A DNA stretch of 64,000 nt from Mangrovicoccus sp. HB161399 (GCF_013184745.1 NZ_JAATVU010000005.1:1-64000); one strand, 5' to 3'. Shown: positions 27,181 through 36,316, numbered from the stretch's first letter. Translations and numbers: made by a program. The notes: generated by a model not told the origin, from the sequence alone.

Positions 27181-27221
27181 GCCGTGCCGCCGGGGCCCCT
27201 TGCCGGGACCGGCGGCACGGC
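27181..27221 (+). terminator. Strong hairpin after the cupin gene
   Basis: GCCGTGCCGCCGG (27181-27193) pairs perfectly with CCGGCGGCACGGC (27209-27221), a 13-bp stem starting 8 bp after the cupin stop. No T run follows; probably a terminator or 3' stabiliser. Confidence 0.55.
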
Positions 27222-27281
27222 GCGCGATCCCGGCCGGCGCCGTCCCGGGCGCGGCCCTTCCCGAAACATCCAGGGCCCGCG

Positions 27282-28949
27282 ATGACGACACCCGACCTGA
27301 TCCTCACCCATGCCCGCATCCTGACGATGGATGCGGACCGGCCGCGGGCAGATGCCGTAGCCATCGCGGACAGCCGGATCGCCGCCGTGGGCAGCCATGC
27401 CGAGATCGCGGCGCTGGCCGGTCCGCGGACCCGGACCATCGACGCTTGCGGCCGCACCGTGCTGCCCGGCTTTTTCGAGAGCCACCTGCATGTCGGGCTC
27501 GGCGGCGCGGACCTGTCGCATCTGCATGTCGGTCACCTGCAGGGCGCCGAAGCGGTCGGCGCGGCCTTCCGCGACTTCGCCGCGCGCCATCCGGCCCAGC
27601 CGCTCCTGATGGCGCAGGAGGCAGGCTACGGCATCCTCGGCAAGCCCGCCACGCGCCATGACCTCGACGCGATGATCGCCGGCAGGCCGATCGCAATGAT
27701 GGCGCCGGATCTGCACACGGTCTGGGCCAACACGGCCGCGCTCGAAGCCGCAGGCCTCCTGCACGGCGCGCAGATGCCTCATGGCCACGAGGTCGTCATG
27801 GGCGCGGACGGTCTCGCCACCGGCGAGCTGCGCGAGTTCGAGGCCTTCGGCCCGCTGATCCGCTTCGCCGGCGAAGGGCGCATCAACCTGGGCATCTCGA
27901 CGGGAGAGGAACCCGATCCCCGGCCCACGGCTGGGGAACGCGCCGCCGACAAGGCACTGATCCTCGCGGGCATGCGCCACTGCGCAGCCCATGGCGTGAC
28001 CAGCCTCGTCAACATGGACGGCAACCGCTACACGCTGCAGCTCCTCGCCGAGATGCAGGCGGAAGGCACGCTGCTCCTGCGGGTCAATGTGCCATTCCAT
28101 TTCAAGCCCCACATGGACATCTCCGCGCTCGGCCGCGCTTCGGCGATGGCGGAGGAATTCGAAGGCGACTGGATCAGCTCGGGCTTCGTCAAGCTGTTCA
28201 TGGACGGCGTCATCGACAGCCGCACCGCTTTCCTGCTGCAAGACTACCCGGACCAGCCGGGGCACCGCTCGGAACCGCTATTCGCGCCGGAGCGCTTCGC
28301 CGGGATTGCAGCCGAGATCGACCGGCGCGGGCTCCAGATCGCCGTCCATGCCATCGGCGACGGCGCGGTGCGCACGGTGATCGACGGCTACGAGGCCGCG
28401 CGGAGGGCGAACGGCCCCCGCGACAGCCGCCACCGGATCGAGCATATCGAGCTGATCGACCCGGAGGACGTCCCCCGCCTCGGCGCGCTCGGCATCACCG
28501 CCAGCCTGCAGCCGCCGCATGCGCCCGGAGCGATGGATTTCCCGCTCCAGCCGACGCTGGACCGGATCGGCAGCGGCCGCTGGAGCGACGCCTACCTGTG
28601 GCGCAGCCTGGCGGAGCACGGTGCGGCCGTCGCCTTTTCCAGCGACTGGCCGGTCAGCGACGTCTCGGTGCTCCGCGGCATCGCCGCAGCCCTGACCCGC
28701 GCCCCCTATCCCGGCGCAAGGGACGAGCGGCTGGGTCTCATGGAGACCTTGCGCGCCTATACTGCCGGAGGCGCCTGGGCGGCGCATCGCGAACATGTCA
28801 CCGGGACCATCCGGCCGGGGCTGGCAGCCGATCTGGCCGTGCTCGGCGGCGATATCGAGGCAACCGAACCGGCGGGGATCCCTGCTCTTGGCATCGACCT
28901 GACGATCTGCGGCGGCCGGATCATCCATGACAGCGGCGCGCTGAGCTGA
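27282..28949 (+). CDS. Amidohydrolase family protein (YtcJ/Amidohydro_3 type)
   Basis: 555 residues. The Amidohydro_3 pattern is clear: ILTMDADRPRADAVAIADSR at the N-terminus, metal-binding HxH in FFESHLHVGLGG, the HAIGDGAVRTVIDGYE helix, RHRIEHIELIDPED and FSSDWPVSDV. The product is a cytoplasmic metal-dependent hydrolase that acts on amide or cyclic C-N bonds. Stands alone between a cupin and a LysR gene. Substrate unknown. Confidence 0.9.
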   Translation: MTTPDLILTHARILTMDADRPRADAVAIADSRIAAVGSHAEIAALAGPRTRTIDACGRTVLPGFFESHLHVGLGGADLSHLHVGHLQGAEAVGAAFRDFAARHPAQPLLMAQEAGYGILGKPATRHDLDAMIAGRPIAMMAPDLHTVWANTAALEAAGLLHGAQMPHGHEVVMGADGLATGELREFEAFGPLIRFAGEGRINLGISTGEEPDPRPTAGERAADKALILAGMRHCAAHGVTSLVNMDGNRYTLQLLAEMQAEGTLLLRVNVPFHFKPHMDISALGRASAMAEEFEGDWISSGFVKLFMDGVIDSRTAFLLQDYPDQPGHRSEPLFAPERFAGIAAEIDRRGLQIAVHAIGDGAVRTVIDGYEAARRANGPRDSRHRIEHIELIDPEDVPRLGALGITASLQPPHAPGAMDFPLQPTLDRIGSGRWSDAYLWRSLAEHGAAVAFSSDWPVSDVSVLRGIAAALTRAPYPGARDERLGLMETLRAYTAGGAWAAHREHVTGTIRPGLAADLAVLGGDIEATEPAGIPALGIDLTICGGRIIHDSGALS

Positions 28950-29092
28950 CGGCGAGGGCGCGGGCCTACGGATCGTGCCCTGCCGTGGCGTTCCCGGCCA
29001 TGACCGCCTCCCGAGGAAGGTTTGCCGCGATCCCGCCGCTGCACGCCGACGCCGCCGGGGGCGGCTGCAGGATCACGGCCGGTCCCGTCCGG

Positions 29093-30004
29093 CTAGCCGC
29101 GGAGCGGCACGGGGGGCAGCGCCGCCTCCAGGCGGGGTGCGGCGAAGTCGATGAAGGCGCGGAGCTTCTGCGGGACCGGGCCGGGGCGGTAGAGCAGGCT
29201 CACCGGCCAGGGCTCCGGTTCGCAGCGCTCCAGCAGGATCTCCAGCTGCCCGGCAGCCAGCGGAGCGGCGATCTGGTAGGACAGCACGCGCGCCATCCCC
29301 AGCCCGGCGGCCGCGGCGCCGACCGCCGCTTCGGCGGTGTTCACCGACAGGCGTGCCCGCACCGGCACGGCGCGGGCGTCCCGGCCCGCGCCGAGATTCC
29401 AGCGGCCGGAGGCCGCCAGGCTGCCGAAAGCGATGCAGTCGTGGTCTGCCAGCGCCTCCGGGCTGTCCGGCCGGCCCCGCGCGGCGAGATAGCCGGGGGC
29501 GGCGCAGAGCACGCGGCGCACCGTGCCGAGACGTCGGGCGCGCAGGCTGCTGTCCGGCAGGCGGCCGATGCGGATCGCGGCGTCGATGTTCTCGTCCTGC
29601 AGGCTCACCGGTCGGTCGGTCTGCTCCAGCCGGATGGCGACCTCCGGATAGGCCTGCAGGAAGGCCGTGGCCGCAGGCAGGACATGCAGCCGCCCGAAGA
29701 CGATGGGCGCGGTCAGGGCCAGCTGCCCGCGCGGCGCGGCGAACTCGCCCGAGGCGGCGCGCTCGGCCTCGGCCACGTCCTCCAGCACCCGGCGGCAGGC
29801 GGCGACATAGGCGCTGCCCGGATCGGTCAGCGACAGCCCGCGCGCCGAGCGGTGCAGCAGCGCGGTGCCCAGCCGGTCCTCGAGCTCGGCCACCCGGCGG
29901 CTGACCGTCGCCAGGGGCAGGCGCAGCTGCCGTGCCCCCGCCGAGAGGCTGCCCGCATCGACGCAGGCCACGAGGATCGCCATGGAGTCCAGTCTGTCGG
30001 CCAT
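29093..30004 (-). CDS. LysR family transcriptional regulator
   Basis: 303 residues. The N-terminal HTH is SMAILVACVDAGSLSAGARQ and RLPLATVSRRVAELEDRLG, then GRLHVLPAATAFLQAYPEVA starts the effector domain (CrgA-like subgroup). The ATG at 30004 begins the conserved region. Divergent from the CMD-like gene at 30106; the 101-bp gap has four CGGAAGG/CCTTCCG half-sites. Confidence 0.92.
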   Translation of the reverse strand: MADRLDSMAILVACVDAGSLSAGARQLRLPLATVSRRVAELEDRLGTALLHRSARGLSLTDPGSAYVAACRRVLEDVAEAERAASGEFAAPRGQLALTAPIVFGRLHVLPAATAFLQAYPEVAIRLEQTDRPVSLQDENIDAAIRIGRLPDSSLRARRLGTVRRVLCAAPGYLAARGRPDSPEALADHDCIAFGSLAASGRWNLGAGRDARAVPVRARLSVNTAEAAVGAAAAGLGMARVLSYQIAAPLAAGQLEILLERCEPEPWPVSLLYRPGPVPQKLRAFIDFAAPRLEAALPPVPLRG

Positions 30005-30016
30005 GTTCCCATTTTC

Positions 30017-30064
30017 CGGAAGGGTGCCTTCCGAAATTACCGCCTTCCGCCGGAATCCGGAAGG
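30017..30064. promoter_or_regulatory. Four-copy CGGAAGG/CCTTCCG operator in the LysR-CMD gap
   Basis: CGGAAGG at 30017-30023, CCTTCCG at 30027-30033, CCTTCCG at 30043-30049 and CGGAAGG at 30058-30064: one close inverted pair with a 3-bp spacer and one wider pair with an 8-bp spacer, all inside the divergent gap. Likely binding sites of the adjacent LysR. Confidence 0.6.
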
Positions 30065-30105
30065 TCTATCCCGGGGACATCGATACCAGGCCGGAGGAAA
30101 ATCCC

Positions 30106-30654
30106 ATGTCCCGCATTGCCGTCCCCGCCTCGGCCGAGGCCGCCCCCGACGCCCCCCGCCCCCTGCCGGAACAGGTGAAGGCGCAGCTCGGCAGCATGCC
30201 GAACCTGTTCCGCCTGGCCGCCGCCAGCTTCGCCGCGCTCGAAGGTCCTCCCGGTCTCTTCGGGGCACCCGGCAAGGGCCGCCTGCCCGCCGCCGCCGCC
30301 GCCCGCGAACGCATCGCGCTGGCCATCGCCGAGTTCAACGGCTGCGGCCTCCCGGCTCACGCCTGCCTGGCCGCCGACTTCGCCAAGCAGCCCCCAGAGG
30401 ACATCGCCGCCAACCGCCGGGGCCGCTCCTCCGGCCCGAAGGCCGATGCCGCCCTGGCCTTAGCGCTGAAGGTCGCCGGGGCGCGCGGCCGGGTCTCCGA
30501 TGCCGACCTCGCCGCCGTGCGCGCGGCAGGCCACGGCGAGGCCGAGGCGACCGAGTTCGTCCGGAACGTCGCGCTGAACATCTGGACCAACTATGTCAAC
30601 GAGGTCGCGCAGACCCCCATCGACTTCCCCCTGGCCGAAGGCGCCGCCGCCTGA
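30106..30654 (+). CDS. Carboxymuconolactone decarboxylase/AhpD-like protein lacking the second active-site Cys
   Basis: 182 residues, all-helical. The family's redox motif is normally NGCxYCxxAH; here it reads NGCGLPAHACLAADF, as if two codons (Tyr-Cys) were lost in frame. The rest fits the family (VRNVALNIWTNYVNEVAQTP). Without the CxxC pair a peroxidase role is unlikely unless the displaced Cys compensates. GGAGGAAAATCCC precedes the ATG. Heads a three-gene plus-strand group with an NTF2-like and a PPOX protein, divergent from LysR. Confidence 0.85.
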   Translation: MSRIAVPASAEAAPDAPRPLPEQVKAQLGSMPNLFRLAAASFAALEGPPGLFGAPGKGRLPAAAAARERIALAIAEFNGCGLPAHACLAADFAKQPPEDIAANRRGRSSGPKADAALALALKVAGARGRVSDADLAAVRAAGHGEAEATEFVRNVALNIWTNYVNEVAQTPIDFPLAEGAAA

Positions 30655-30708
30655 TCCCTCCCGGCGGCGGGCCTGCCCCTGCCGCCCCTTTCCCGAAGGA
30701 GACTGCCG

Positions 30709-31173
30709 ATGACCCGTCCCCCGCTTCCGCCCTTCACCGCCGAAACTGCCGCGCAGAAGGTTCGCCTTGCCGAAGATGCCTGGAACGGCCGCGACCCGGA
30801 AAAGGTATCGCTGGCCTATGCGCCGGACAGCCGCTGGCGCAACCGCAGCACCTTCCTGGCCGGCCGCGCCGAGATCGTGGCCTTCCTGGCCGCCAAATGG
30901 CTGGCCGAGCAGGACTACCGGCTGATCAAGGAGCTCTGGGCATTCACGGAAAACCGCATTGCCGTGCGCTTCGCCTATGAATGGCAACGCGCAGATGGAG
31001 GCTGGGTGCGCTCCCACGGCAACGAGAACTGGGAATTCGATGCCGGGGGGCTGATGGCGGTGCGCCATGCCAGCATCAACGACCTGGAAATCGCCGGGAC
31101 CGACCGGCTGTTCCGCTGGCCGCAGGGCCGCCGCCCGGACGGCCATCCCTCGCTGAGCGATCTGGGCCTGTGA
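30709..31173 (+). CDS. Nuclear transport factor 2-like protein (DUF1348)
   Basis: 154 residues. The DUF1348 pattern is complete: [80 protein letters not shown] and the C-terminal [21 protein letters not shown] cone-shaped alpha/beta fold of unknown activity. Preceded by AAGGAG, and its stop overlaps the GTG start of the PPOX gene. Confidence 0.88.
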   Translation: MTRPPLPPFTAETAAQKVRLAEDAWNGRDPEKVSLAYAPDSRWRNRSTFLAGRAEIVAFLAAKWLAEQDYRLIKELWAFTENRIAVRFAYEWQRADGGWVRSHGNENWEFDAGGLMAVRHASINDLEIAGTDRLFRWPQGRRPDGHPSLSDLGL

Positions 31174-31781
31174 GCGCGGGGCCGGACATCGTCTTCACGG
31201 ATGCGGTCAAGGCGCAGCAGGCTGGCCGCGGCGCGCGCGGCCTCCATGCGCGGGCGGCGGAGACACGCCCTTGGCCCGATGCGGTGACGCCGGATCCGGC
31301 GCGCTCCATCGAAGCGCAGGCCAGCGTCTTCCTCGGCACGGCGGGCGCGGAGGGACAGCCCTGCATCCAGCACCGCGGCGGCCCGCCGGGCGACCTCGAG
31401 GTGCTGGACGGCGGGAGGCTGGGCGCCGCCGATCGCGGGGGCAACCGGCAGTGCATCACGCTGGGCAACCTCTCCGGGAACCCGCGCGCGGTGCTGTTCC
31501 CGATCGACCATGCCGGGCGGCAGCGGATCAAGATCTGGGGACGCGCGCAGGTGGTCGAGGACGACCCGGAACTGCTGGCTCGGCTCGGAACCGGACCGGA
31601 CGCAGCGAAGGCGGTGCGCGCGACCCTCTTCGGGATCGAGGCTTGGGACGCGACCTGCCCGCAGTACATCCCCCGGCGCTTCGATGAGACCGAGGTCGAG
31701 AACGCGCTGAGGTTCCGCGACGCTCGCATCGCGGAGCTCGAGGCCAGGCTGGCGCAGATGGCGGAAGCCGGCGGGGGCTGA
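31170..31781 (+). CDS. Pyridoxamine 5'-phosphate oxidase family protein
   Basis: About 203 residues from a GTG at 31170 that overlaps the upstream stop (GTGA). The flavin-binding split barrel is visible: [58 protein letters not shown]. The C-terminal 40 residues are helical and charged (coiled-coil-like). FMN or F420 enzyme of the general-stress PPOX type; reaction unknown. Convergent with the CGNR regulator, only 10 bp between the stops. Confidence 0.82.
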   Translation: MSAGPDIVFTDAVKAQQAGRGARGLHARAAETRPWPDAVTPDPARSIEAQASVFLGTAGAEGQPCIQHRGGPPGDLEVLDGGRLGAADRGGNRQCITLGNLSGNPRAVLFPIDHAGRQRIKIWGRAQVVEDDPELLARLGTGPDAAKAVRATLFGIEAWDATCPQYIPRRFDETEVENALRFRDARIAELEARLAQMAEAGGG

Positions 31782-31791
31782 GACCCACAGG

Positions 31792-32415
31792 TCATCGCTT
31801 GCGGAAGGCCGCAGCCTTCGCGCGGTTGCCGCAGACCTCCATGGAGCACCAGCGCCGCCGGTGATTCCTGCTGACATCCAGGAAATAAAGGGTGCAGGCC
31901 GGCGCCTCGCATTTCCGCACATGCCGGAAATCGGCCTCGGCAACCAGCCGGGAGGCGGCGAGGGCGATCCGGACGATCAGGTCCGCCGGACGGACCAGCG
32001 GCTGATGCGCGGTCAGGCGGAAGGAGCCCTGCCTCCCGGCTGCCGCCTCATCGGCCACCTCGATCCGGAAATGGTGGTGCCCAGTGGCCAGGATGCCGTT
32101 GAGCACCGGAATGATCGGCTCGCCGGCATCGGCCATCTCCGCGCCGCTGGCCCGTTCGACAAAGCCCCGCAGCGTCTCGCGAAGGGCGGCGATCTCCCGC
32201 CGGGTCCGCTCCAGCTCCTTCTGCATTCCGCCGGTCCGCAGCGGCCGCAGCTCCGCCTCCGTGGCCAGTCCGGCCGCAACCAGCCAGTCCAGCAGCGACG
32301 GGCCGGTATCCAGCCAGTCGAAGCGGATCGAGCGGGGCGTGGCAACCGTGTTGAGGAAATCCAGCGCCGGGGTCTCCCCGACGAGGAAGGGAGCGGGTCT
32401 GGCTTCTTTCGGCAT
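31792..32415 (-). CDS. CGNR zinc-finger (ABATE-domain) regulator
   Basis: 207 residues. The N-terminal ABATE domain begins FLVGETPALDFLNTV; the C-terminal CGNR zinc finger is CEAPACTLYFLDVSRNHRRR followed by WCSMEVCGNRAKAAA, with the four zinc Cys and basic residues. Such proteins are stress-linked putative regulators. Divergent from the epoxide-hydrolase-like gene at 32602; the gap carries a 12-bp inverted repeat and a related direct repeat. Confidence 0.9.
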   Translation of the reverse strand: MPKEARPAPFLVGETPALDFLNTVATPRSIRFDWLDTGPSLLDWLVAAGLATEAELRPLRTGGMQKELERTRREIAALRETLRGFVERASGAEMADAGEPIIPVLNGILATGHHHFRIEVADEAAAGRQGSFRLTAHQPLVRPADLIVRIALAASRLVAEADFRHVRKCEAPACTLYFLDVSRNHRRRWCSMEVCGNRAKAAAFRKR

Positions 32416-32516
32416 CTGGTCCTTTCCGGCGCCGCGGGGACCGGCGCAACTTTTCCATGATAACCTATGAATCCAGACTTTGACAGTTATGACCGCTCCT
32501 TTCCGGTAACGACAAT

Positions 32517-32581
32517 GTAACCACTGAAATCGCCTTTAATAGGTTATTTGAGTAACCACTCAAATATTGTTTGAGTGGTTA
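32517..32581. promoter_or_regulatory. TAACCACTCAAA palindrome and repeat upstream of the alpha/beta hydrolase
   Basis: TAACCACTCAAA (32553-32564) and TTTGAGTGGTTA (32570-32581) form a perfect 12-bp inverted repeat with a TATTG spacer. GTAACCACTGAAAT at 32517-32530 repeats GTAACCACTCAAAT (32552-32565) with one mismatch. It lies in an AT-rich gap between the CGNR gene and the hydrolase gene and ends 20 bp before the latter's ATG. Most likely an operator, perhaps for the CGNR protein. Confidence 0.6.
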
Positions 32582-32601
32582 TCTTCAGAAAGGACACTCC
32601 C

Positions 32602-33537
32602 ATGCGATTGCTTCCTGCCGGAGCCGCGGCCCTGGCCCTCGACGGGCCTGCGCCGCTCCCAGCCGCCGCACCTGGCCCGTCTCGGCATGTCACCTTCCAT
32701 ACCCTCGATGTCGGTGGCATCCCCGTCTTCTACCGCGAGGCGGGTCCCGGGGACGCGCCGGTGCTCCTGCTGCTTCACGGATTCCCGTCCTCGTCGCACA
32801 TGTTCCGCGACCTGATCCCGCTGCTCGCGGACAGCTTTCGCGTGATCGCGCCCGACTATCCCGGCTTCGGACAATCCGGAGCTCCTGACCCGTCGGACCA
32901 TTCCTACGATTTCGGGACTCTGGCCACGGCGATGGATGCCTTCGCCGAAGGGCTGGGCCTGACCCAATACAGCCTTTACATGCAGGATTACGGCGGTCCG
33001 GTCGGGATGCGGATGGCCATGCTGCACCCCGAGCGGATATCCGGGCTGATCGTACAGAACGCCACCGTACATGCCGAAGGCTGGGCGCCGGAAATCATGG
33101 CGCAGTTCGCTCCGTTCTGGGCCGGGCGCAGCACGGAGACCGAAGCGCCGCTGCGGACGTTCCTGTCCGCCGGGACGACCCGCTGGCAGTACGAACACGG
33201 CAGCACGCGGACCGGCCGGCTGAACCCCGACGCATGGACAAGCGATCAGGCCGGGCTCGACCGGCCGGGCAATGACGCGATCCAGCTCGACTATCTCTGG
33301 AACTACCAGGCCAATGTCGCCGCCTATCCAGACTGGCAGGATTTCCTGCGCCGCACGCAGCCACCGGCACTGATCGTCTGGGGCCGGAACGATCCGGTCT
33401 TCACCCTCGATGCGGTGGCCGGCTGGCAGGAGTTGCTGCCCGCGGCCGAGACCCGGCTCTATGACGCCGGGCATTTCGCGCTCGAAACCCATGCCACCGA
33501 GATTGCCGCCGACATCCGCGGCTTCCTGGCCCGCTGA
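32602..33537 (+). CDS. Alpha/beta hydrolase, epoxide hydrolase/haloalkane dehalogenase type
   Basis: 311 residues. Oxyanion motif HGFPSSSH near residue 59; the nucleophile elbow is MQDYGGPVG with Asp129, not Ser, which marks the epoxide hydrolase/haloalkane dehalogenase branch. A late acid region (WGRNDPVFT) and His in DAGHFALETH complete the triad. A short Ala/Pro-rich N-terminus may be a weak signal sequence. AAGGA precedes the ATG at 32602. Followed 24 bp later by an AzoR-like gene. Confidence 0.87.
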   Translation: MRLLPAGAAALALDGPAPLPAAAPGPSRHVTFHTLDVGGIPVFYREAGPGDAPVLLLLHGFPSSSHMFRDLIPLLADSFRVIAPDYPGFGQSGAPDPSDHSYDFGTLATAMDAFAEGLGLTQYSLYMQDYGGPVGMRMAMLHPERISGLIVQNATVHAEGWAPEIMAQFAPFWAGRSTETEAPLRTFLSAGTTRWQYEHGSTRTGRLNPDAWTSDQAGLDRPGNDAIQLDYLWNYQANVAAYPDWQDFLRRTQPPALIVWGRNDPVFTLDAVAGWQELLPAAETRLYDAGHFALETHATEIAADIRGFLAR

Positions 33538-33561
33538 CCTCCCCGAAAAGGAACCTCTTCC

Positions 33562-34191
33562 ATGACGACCATTCTCCATATCGCCGCCTCCCCGCGCGGC
33601 GCGGCATCGCAATCGGCAAAGCTGGCCGAGACCTATCTGGACGCGCGCCGGGCCGCGGAGCCGGGTGTCGGCATCGACCGGCTCGACCTGTGGCAGGCGG
33701 AGCTGCCGGAATTCGACGGCGACAAGGCGGCTGCCAAGATGACCTTCTTCGGCCAGGGCGAAATGGACGGACCGCGGCGGAGTGCCTGGGACCAGATCAC
33801 CGCCATTGCCGGACGTTTCATCGAAGCGGACGAGTACGTGCTGTCAGTGCCGATGTGGAACGGCGGCATCCCCTACAAGCTGAAGCAGTATATCGACATC
33901 ATCACCCAGCCGGGTCTGCTTTTCGGGTTCGATCCGGAGAACGGCTACCGCGGGCTGCTGGAGGGACGGACGGCGCGCGTCTTCTACACGGCCGGGGTTT
34001 ATTCGCCGGGCGCCCCCGCCCGCTACGGGGCTGATCATCACTCGACCTATCTCGGCTGGTGGCTGGACTTCATCGGCGTAGCCCAAGTTGAGACGGTGCG
34101 GCTGCAGCCCTCGCTGATGACCGCAGATCCGGCCGGAGACCAAGCGCGGGCCCTGGCAAGGGCCGCGGAGCTGCCGCTGCAGATGGCCTGA
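33562..34191 (+). CDS. azoR: FMN-dependent NAD(P)H-quinone/azo reductase (AzoR family)
   Basis: 209 residues, flavodoxin-like fold. It has ILHIAASPRG and SQSAKLAETYLD (FMN phosphate loop), then the AzoR hallmark VPMWNGGIPYKLKQYIDII and the GVYSPG loop. Preceded by AAAAGGAACC. Probably co-transcribed with the hydrolase: a two-gene unit for electrophile or quinone detoxification under the operator at 32517-32581. Confidence 0.87.
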   Translation: MTTILHIAASPRGAASQSAKLAETYLDARRAAEPGVGIDRLDLWQAELPEFDGDKAAAKMTFFGQGEMDGPRRSAWDQITAIAGRFIEADEYVLSVPMWNGGIPYKLKQYIDIITQPGLLFGFDPENGYRGLLEGRTARVFYTAGVYSPGAPARYGADHHSTYLGWWLDFIGVAQVETVRLQPSLMTADPAGDQARALARAAELPLQMA

Positions 34192-34207
34192 ATTGCCGAC
34201 ACGACTT

Positions 34208-34235
34208 CGGAGGGCAGCACACAGGCAGCCCTCCG
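34208..34235 (+). terminator. Hairpin after the azoR-like gene
   Basis: CGGAGGGC (34208-34215) pairs with GCCCTCCG (34228-34235), followed by GTTCTC. It starts 16 bp after the stop. Confidence 0.5.
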
Positions 34236-34333
34236 GTTCTCATACGGGAAAGCAGCGGCCAGGCGCGGCGGTTTTGGGGTTTCGGAAATTCTTTCTGCCG
34301 TCGCCTGCCGCCTCCAATATGTCCTGCAGCCAT

Positions 34334-35652
34334 GAGACGACCTTGCCGCACAAAGGGGGCGGGATTCTCCTCATGAAGCCAGTGCAGTAGCCGGACGTCA
34401 TGAGCAGGCCGCCGAAGCCGACGTGCGGGACCGCCAACTGGAACGCGTAGCGAGCCGTTGCAGCACCAACGGCGAGCGAGGCACTGGGGCGGCGCGGATC
34501 GCTGGCCGTCTGGTTCGATCCGCCGATGCAGCGGGACGCGGTGCCGTCCGGACGGCGCGGCGGCCCGCAGTCCCATAGCAAATGAGGAGGCTCAGGACAT
34601 CGTCCGGACGGCGATTTCCCCGGGGAGTGCGATCTGGCCCTGTCTCAGCCTCAAGGTTCTCCTCGGACTCCCGCTTCGCCAGTCCCCCGGCTTCGTGCCG
34701 AGCCTGCTGAAGTGTCCGGGCCGGGCTGGTCCGTGCCGGACGTCAGCCCCCTTTCCCGTCGGAAGAGCGGGACGGGTCCGTGGCGCCGCTGGCGCCGCGA
34801 AAGTCCGTCGGACCTTGGATGTCACTGTCCCGTATCGCGGCTCCAAGGGCGCGCTTGACCTGCTCGTCCCCTCTCGGGCAGCGGACAGCACCGGCGTCGA
34901 GGTCGAGGGCGAATGGCACAGCCGCAGGCATGGCGGCCCGAAACGGCGCATTCGCGGTGCCGCTCGGACCGGTGGCGCGGCCCGCCCACGGCGGAAGATC
35001 CACCTGGGGATCGACGAGGAGACCTTGGAAATCCGCTCGTGGAGGTCAGCTCCGGCGCCGCGCCGATGCTGCCGGAGCTCCTCAAGCAGATCGGCCTGGA
35101 TCGGGAAATTGCAACCGTCACCGCCAAGTTGCCGATGGATGCGCCACCGGTCCGAGCACCGCTGGCGGCGCTTGCGGTATGCGCCTGCCACGACGCCATC
35201 GCCGCCCGCGGTGCGGCAGCTATCCTCCCGCACCGCCGCAACGCGCGGCCAAGGAAGCCGGACACCGCCGGGGCCCGGGCCCGGAACGAGACCCTGCGGG
35301 CATCCAAGCGCCTCGGCCGGACGCTCTGGAGGAACTGGAGCGGCTGCCACCGCCGCAGCAGGGCGGAGATATGGGCCGGATCGGGAAAAGGTCCGGAGGA
35401 GCGTTGCCCCGGCGACTGAATGAACTGCGCGAAGTTGCTGGGCCAGAGCGGCGGATGTCCGCTTGTCACCGGCTTCGGACCGATGGCAGCGCGATGCCTC
35501 GCCTTCGGCCGCCAGGCGGCAAAGGTCCGGATCCGCGTGGCGGTCCCCAACCTCTTCGGGACGCTCGGGATACCGGTCACCGCCGCCCTGGGGCAAGTGC
35601 GCCCGGGGCAAGGGGAGCTGCGGCCGCCAGCCGATTTGCGCAACAGCGCCTC
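34334..35652 (+). mobile_element. Decayed IS5-family (IS903-like) insertion sequence
   Basis: The left end GAGACGACCTTGCCGCACAA (34334-34353) and the right end, read inverted, GAGGCGCTGTTGCGCAAAT (about 35652-35634) are similar imperfect terminal inverted repeats of the IS903 kind. Between them lies a broken IS5 transposase gene in plus orientation. About 1.3 kb, a little longer than a normal IS5-group element. The flank is CAT on the left and ATG on the right, so no simple target duplication is visible. It separates the azoR-like gene from the TetR-terminated operon. Confidence 0.7.
34400..35597 (+). pseudogene. IS5-family transposase pseudogene
   Basis: The transposase can be followed through at least three frames: a start with MSRPPKPTCGTANWNA then a stop, RRGSLAVWFDPPMQRDAV, AIWPCLSLKVLLGLPLRQSP, KRRIRGAARTGGAARPRRKI with HLGIDEETLEIR, then in another frame APMLPELLKQIGLDREIATV and RKPDTAGARARNETLRASKR, and last NCAKLLGQ and GTLGIPVTAALG. 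Frameshifts, internal stops and divergence show it is inactive. The order of segments is intact. Confidence 0.82.
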
Positions 35653-35665
35653 ATGTAGCGGAAAT

Positions 35666-36316
35666 TCACATGGTCCGCATTCCGGATCTCAACCAGTGGA
35701 GCACGACACGGCGCATCGACTGCATGGCGCGCGCATAGTTGAAATTCGGGAACATGACGTTCCGGAACAGGGCTCCGTCGAGAAAAGTCGAGATCATTGT
35801 CGCTGTATCCGCCGGATTGGCATCCGCGAACGTGCCCTCGGCGATGCCCTGCTGGATTGCCGCCTTCAGGATTTCGGCCTCGCGTTCGTAGAAGGCGCGG
35901 ATCGCGCGGTCGGCGACCGGAGTCCGCTTGCCCGTGGAAGCGTAGTCGAGGCTCATCCGCGCCACCTTCTGCAGCGCCACGAACTGGCGGATATGCAACT
36001 CGATCCAGCTGGAGATCACCTCCTCCGGCGAGCCTGCCCGCTGCGCGATGCCGTCGAAATGCGAAAAGGCCTCGGCGACAACGCGGGCGATCGTCTTCAT
36101 GAAGAGATCCTCCTTGTTGTCGAAATAATAGTAGAAATGCGACGGGTTGAACCCGCTCGCCTCCGCGATGTCCTTGATCCGCACGGAGGAATAGGACCGC
36201 TCTGCGAAAAGGTCGAGCGCGGTGCGGCACATGACATCCGGCGGCGATCCCGGTGTCGGCTGGTAGCTGTCGTCGAATTGCGCAGCTTCGGTCTCGAGCG
36301 CCTTCTTCCGGGCCAT
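35666..36316 (-). CDS. TetR/AcrR family transcriptional regulator
   Basis: 216 residues. The N-terminal HTH is TALDLFAERSYSSVRIKDIA plus GFNPSHFYYYFDNKEDLFMK, a textbook TetR motif; the rest is an all-helical ligand/dimer domain. Last gene of the minus-strand catabolic operon, 30 bp after the SDR gene, so it is probably autoregulated and controls the dyads at 43873 and 44243. The ligand should be the pathway substrate or a product (inference). Confidence 0.92.
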   Translation of the reverse strand: MARKKALETEAAQFDDSYQPTPGSPPDVMCRTALDLFAERSYSSVRIKDIAEASGFNPSHFYYYFDNKEDLFMKTIARVVAEAFSHFDGIAQRAGSPEEVISSWIELHIRQFVALQKVARMSLDYASTGKRTPVADRAIRAFYEREAEILKAAIQQGIAEGTFADANPADTATMISTFLDGALFRNVMFPNFNYARAMQSMRRVVLHWLRSGMRTM

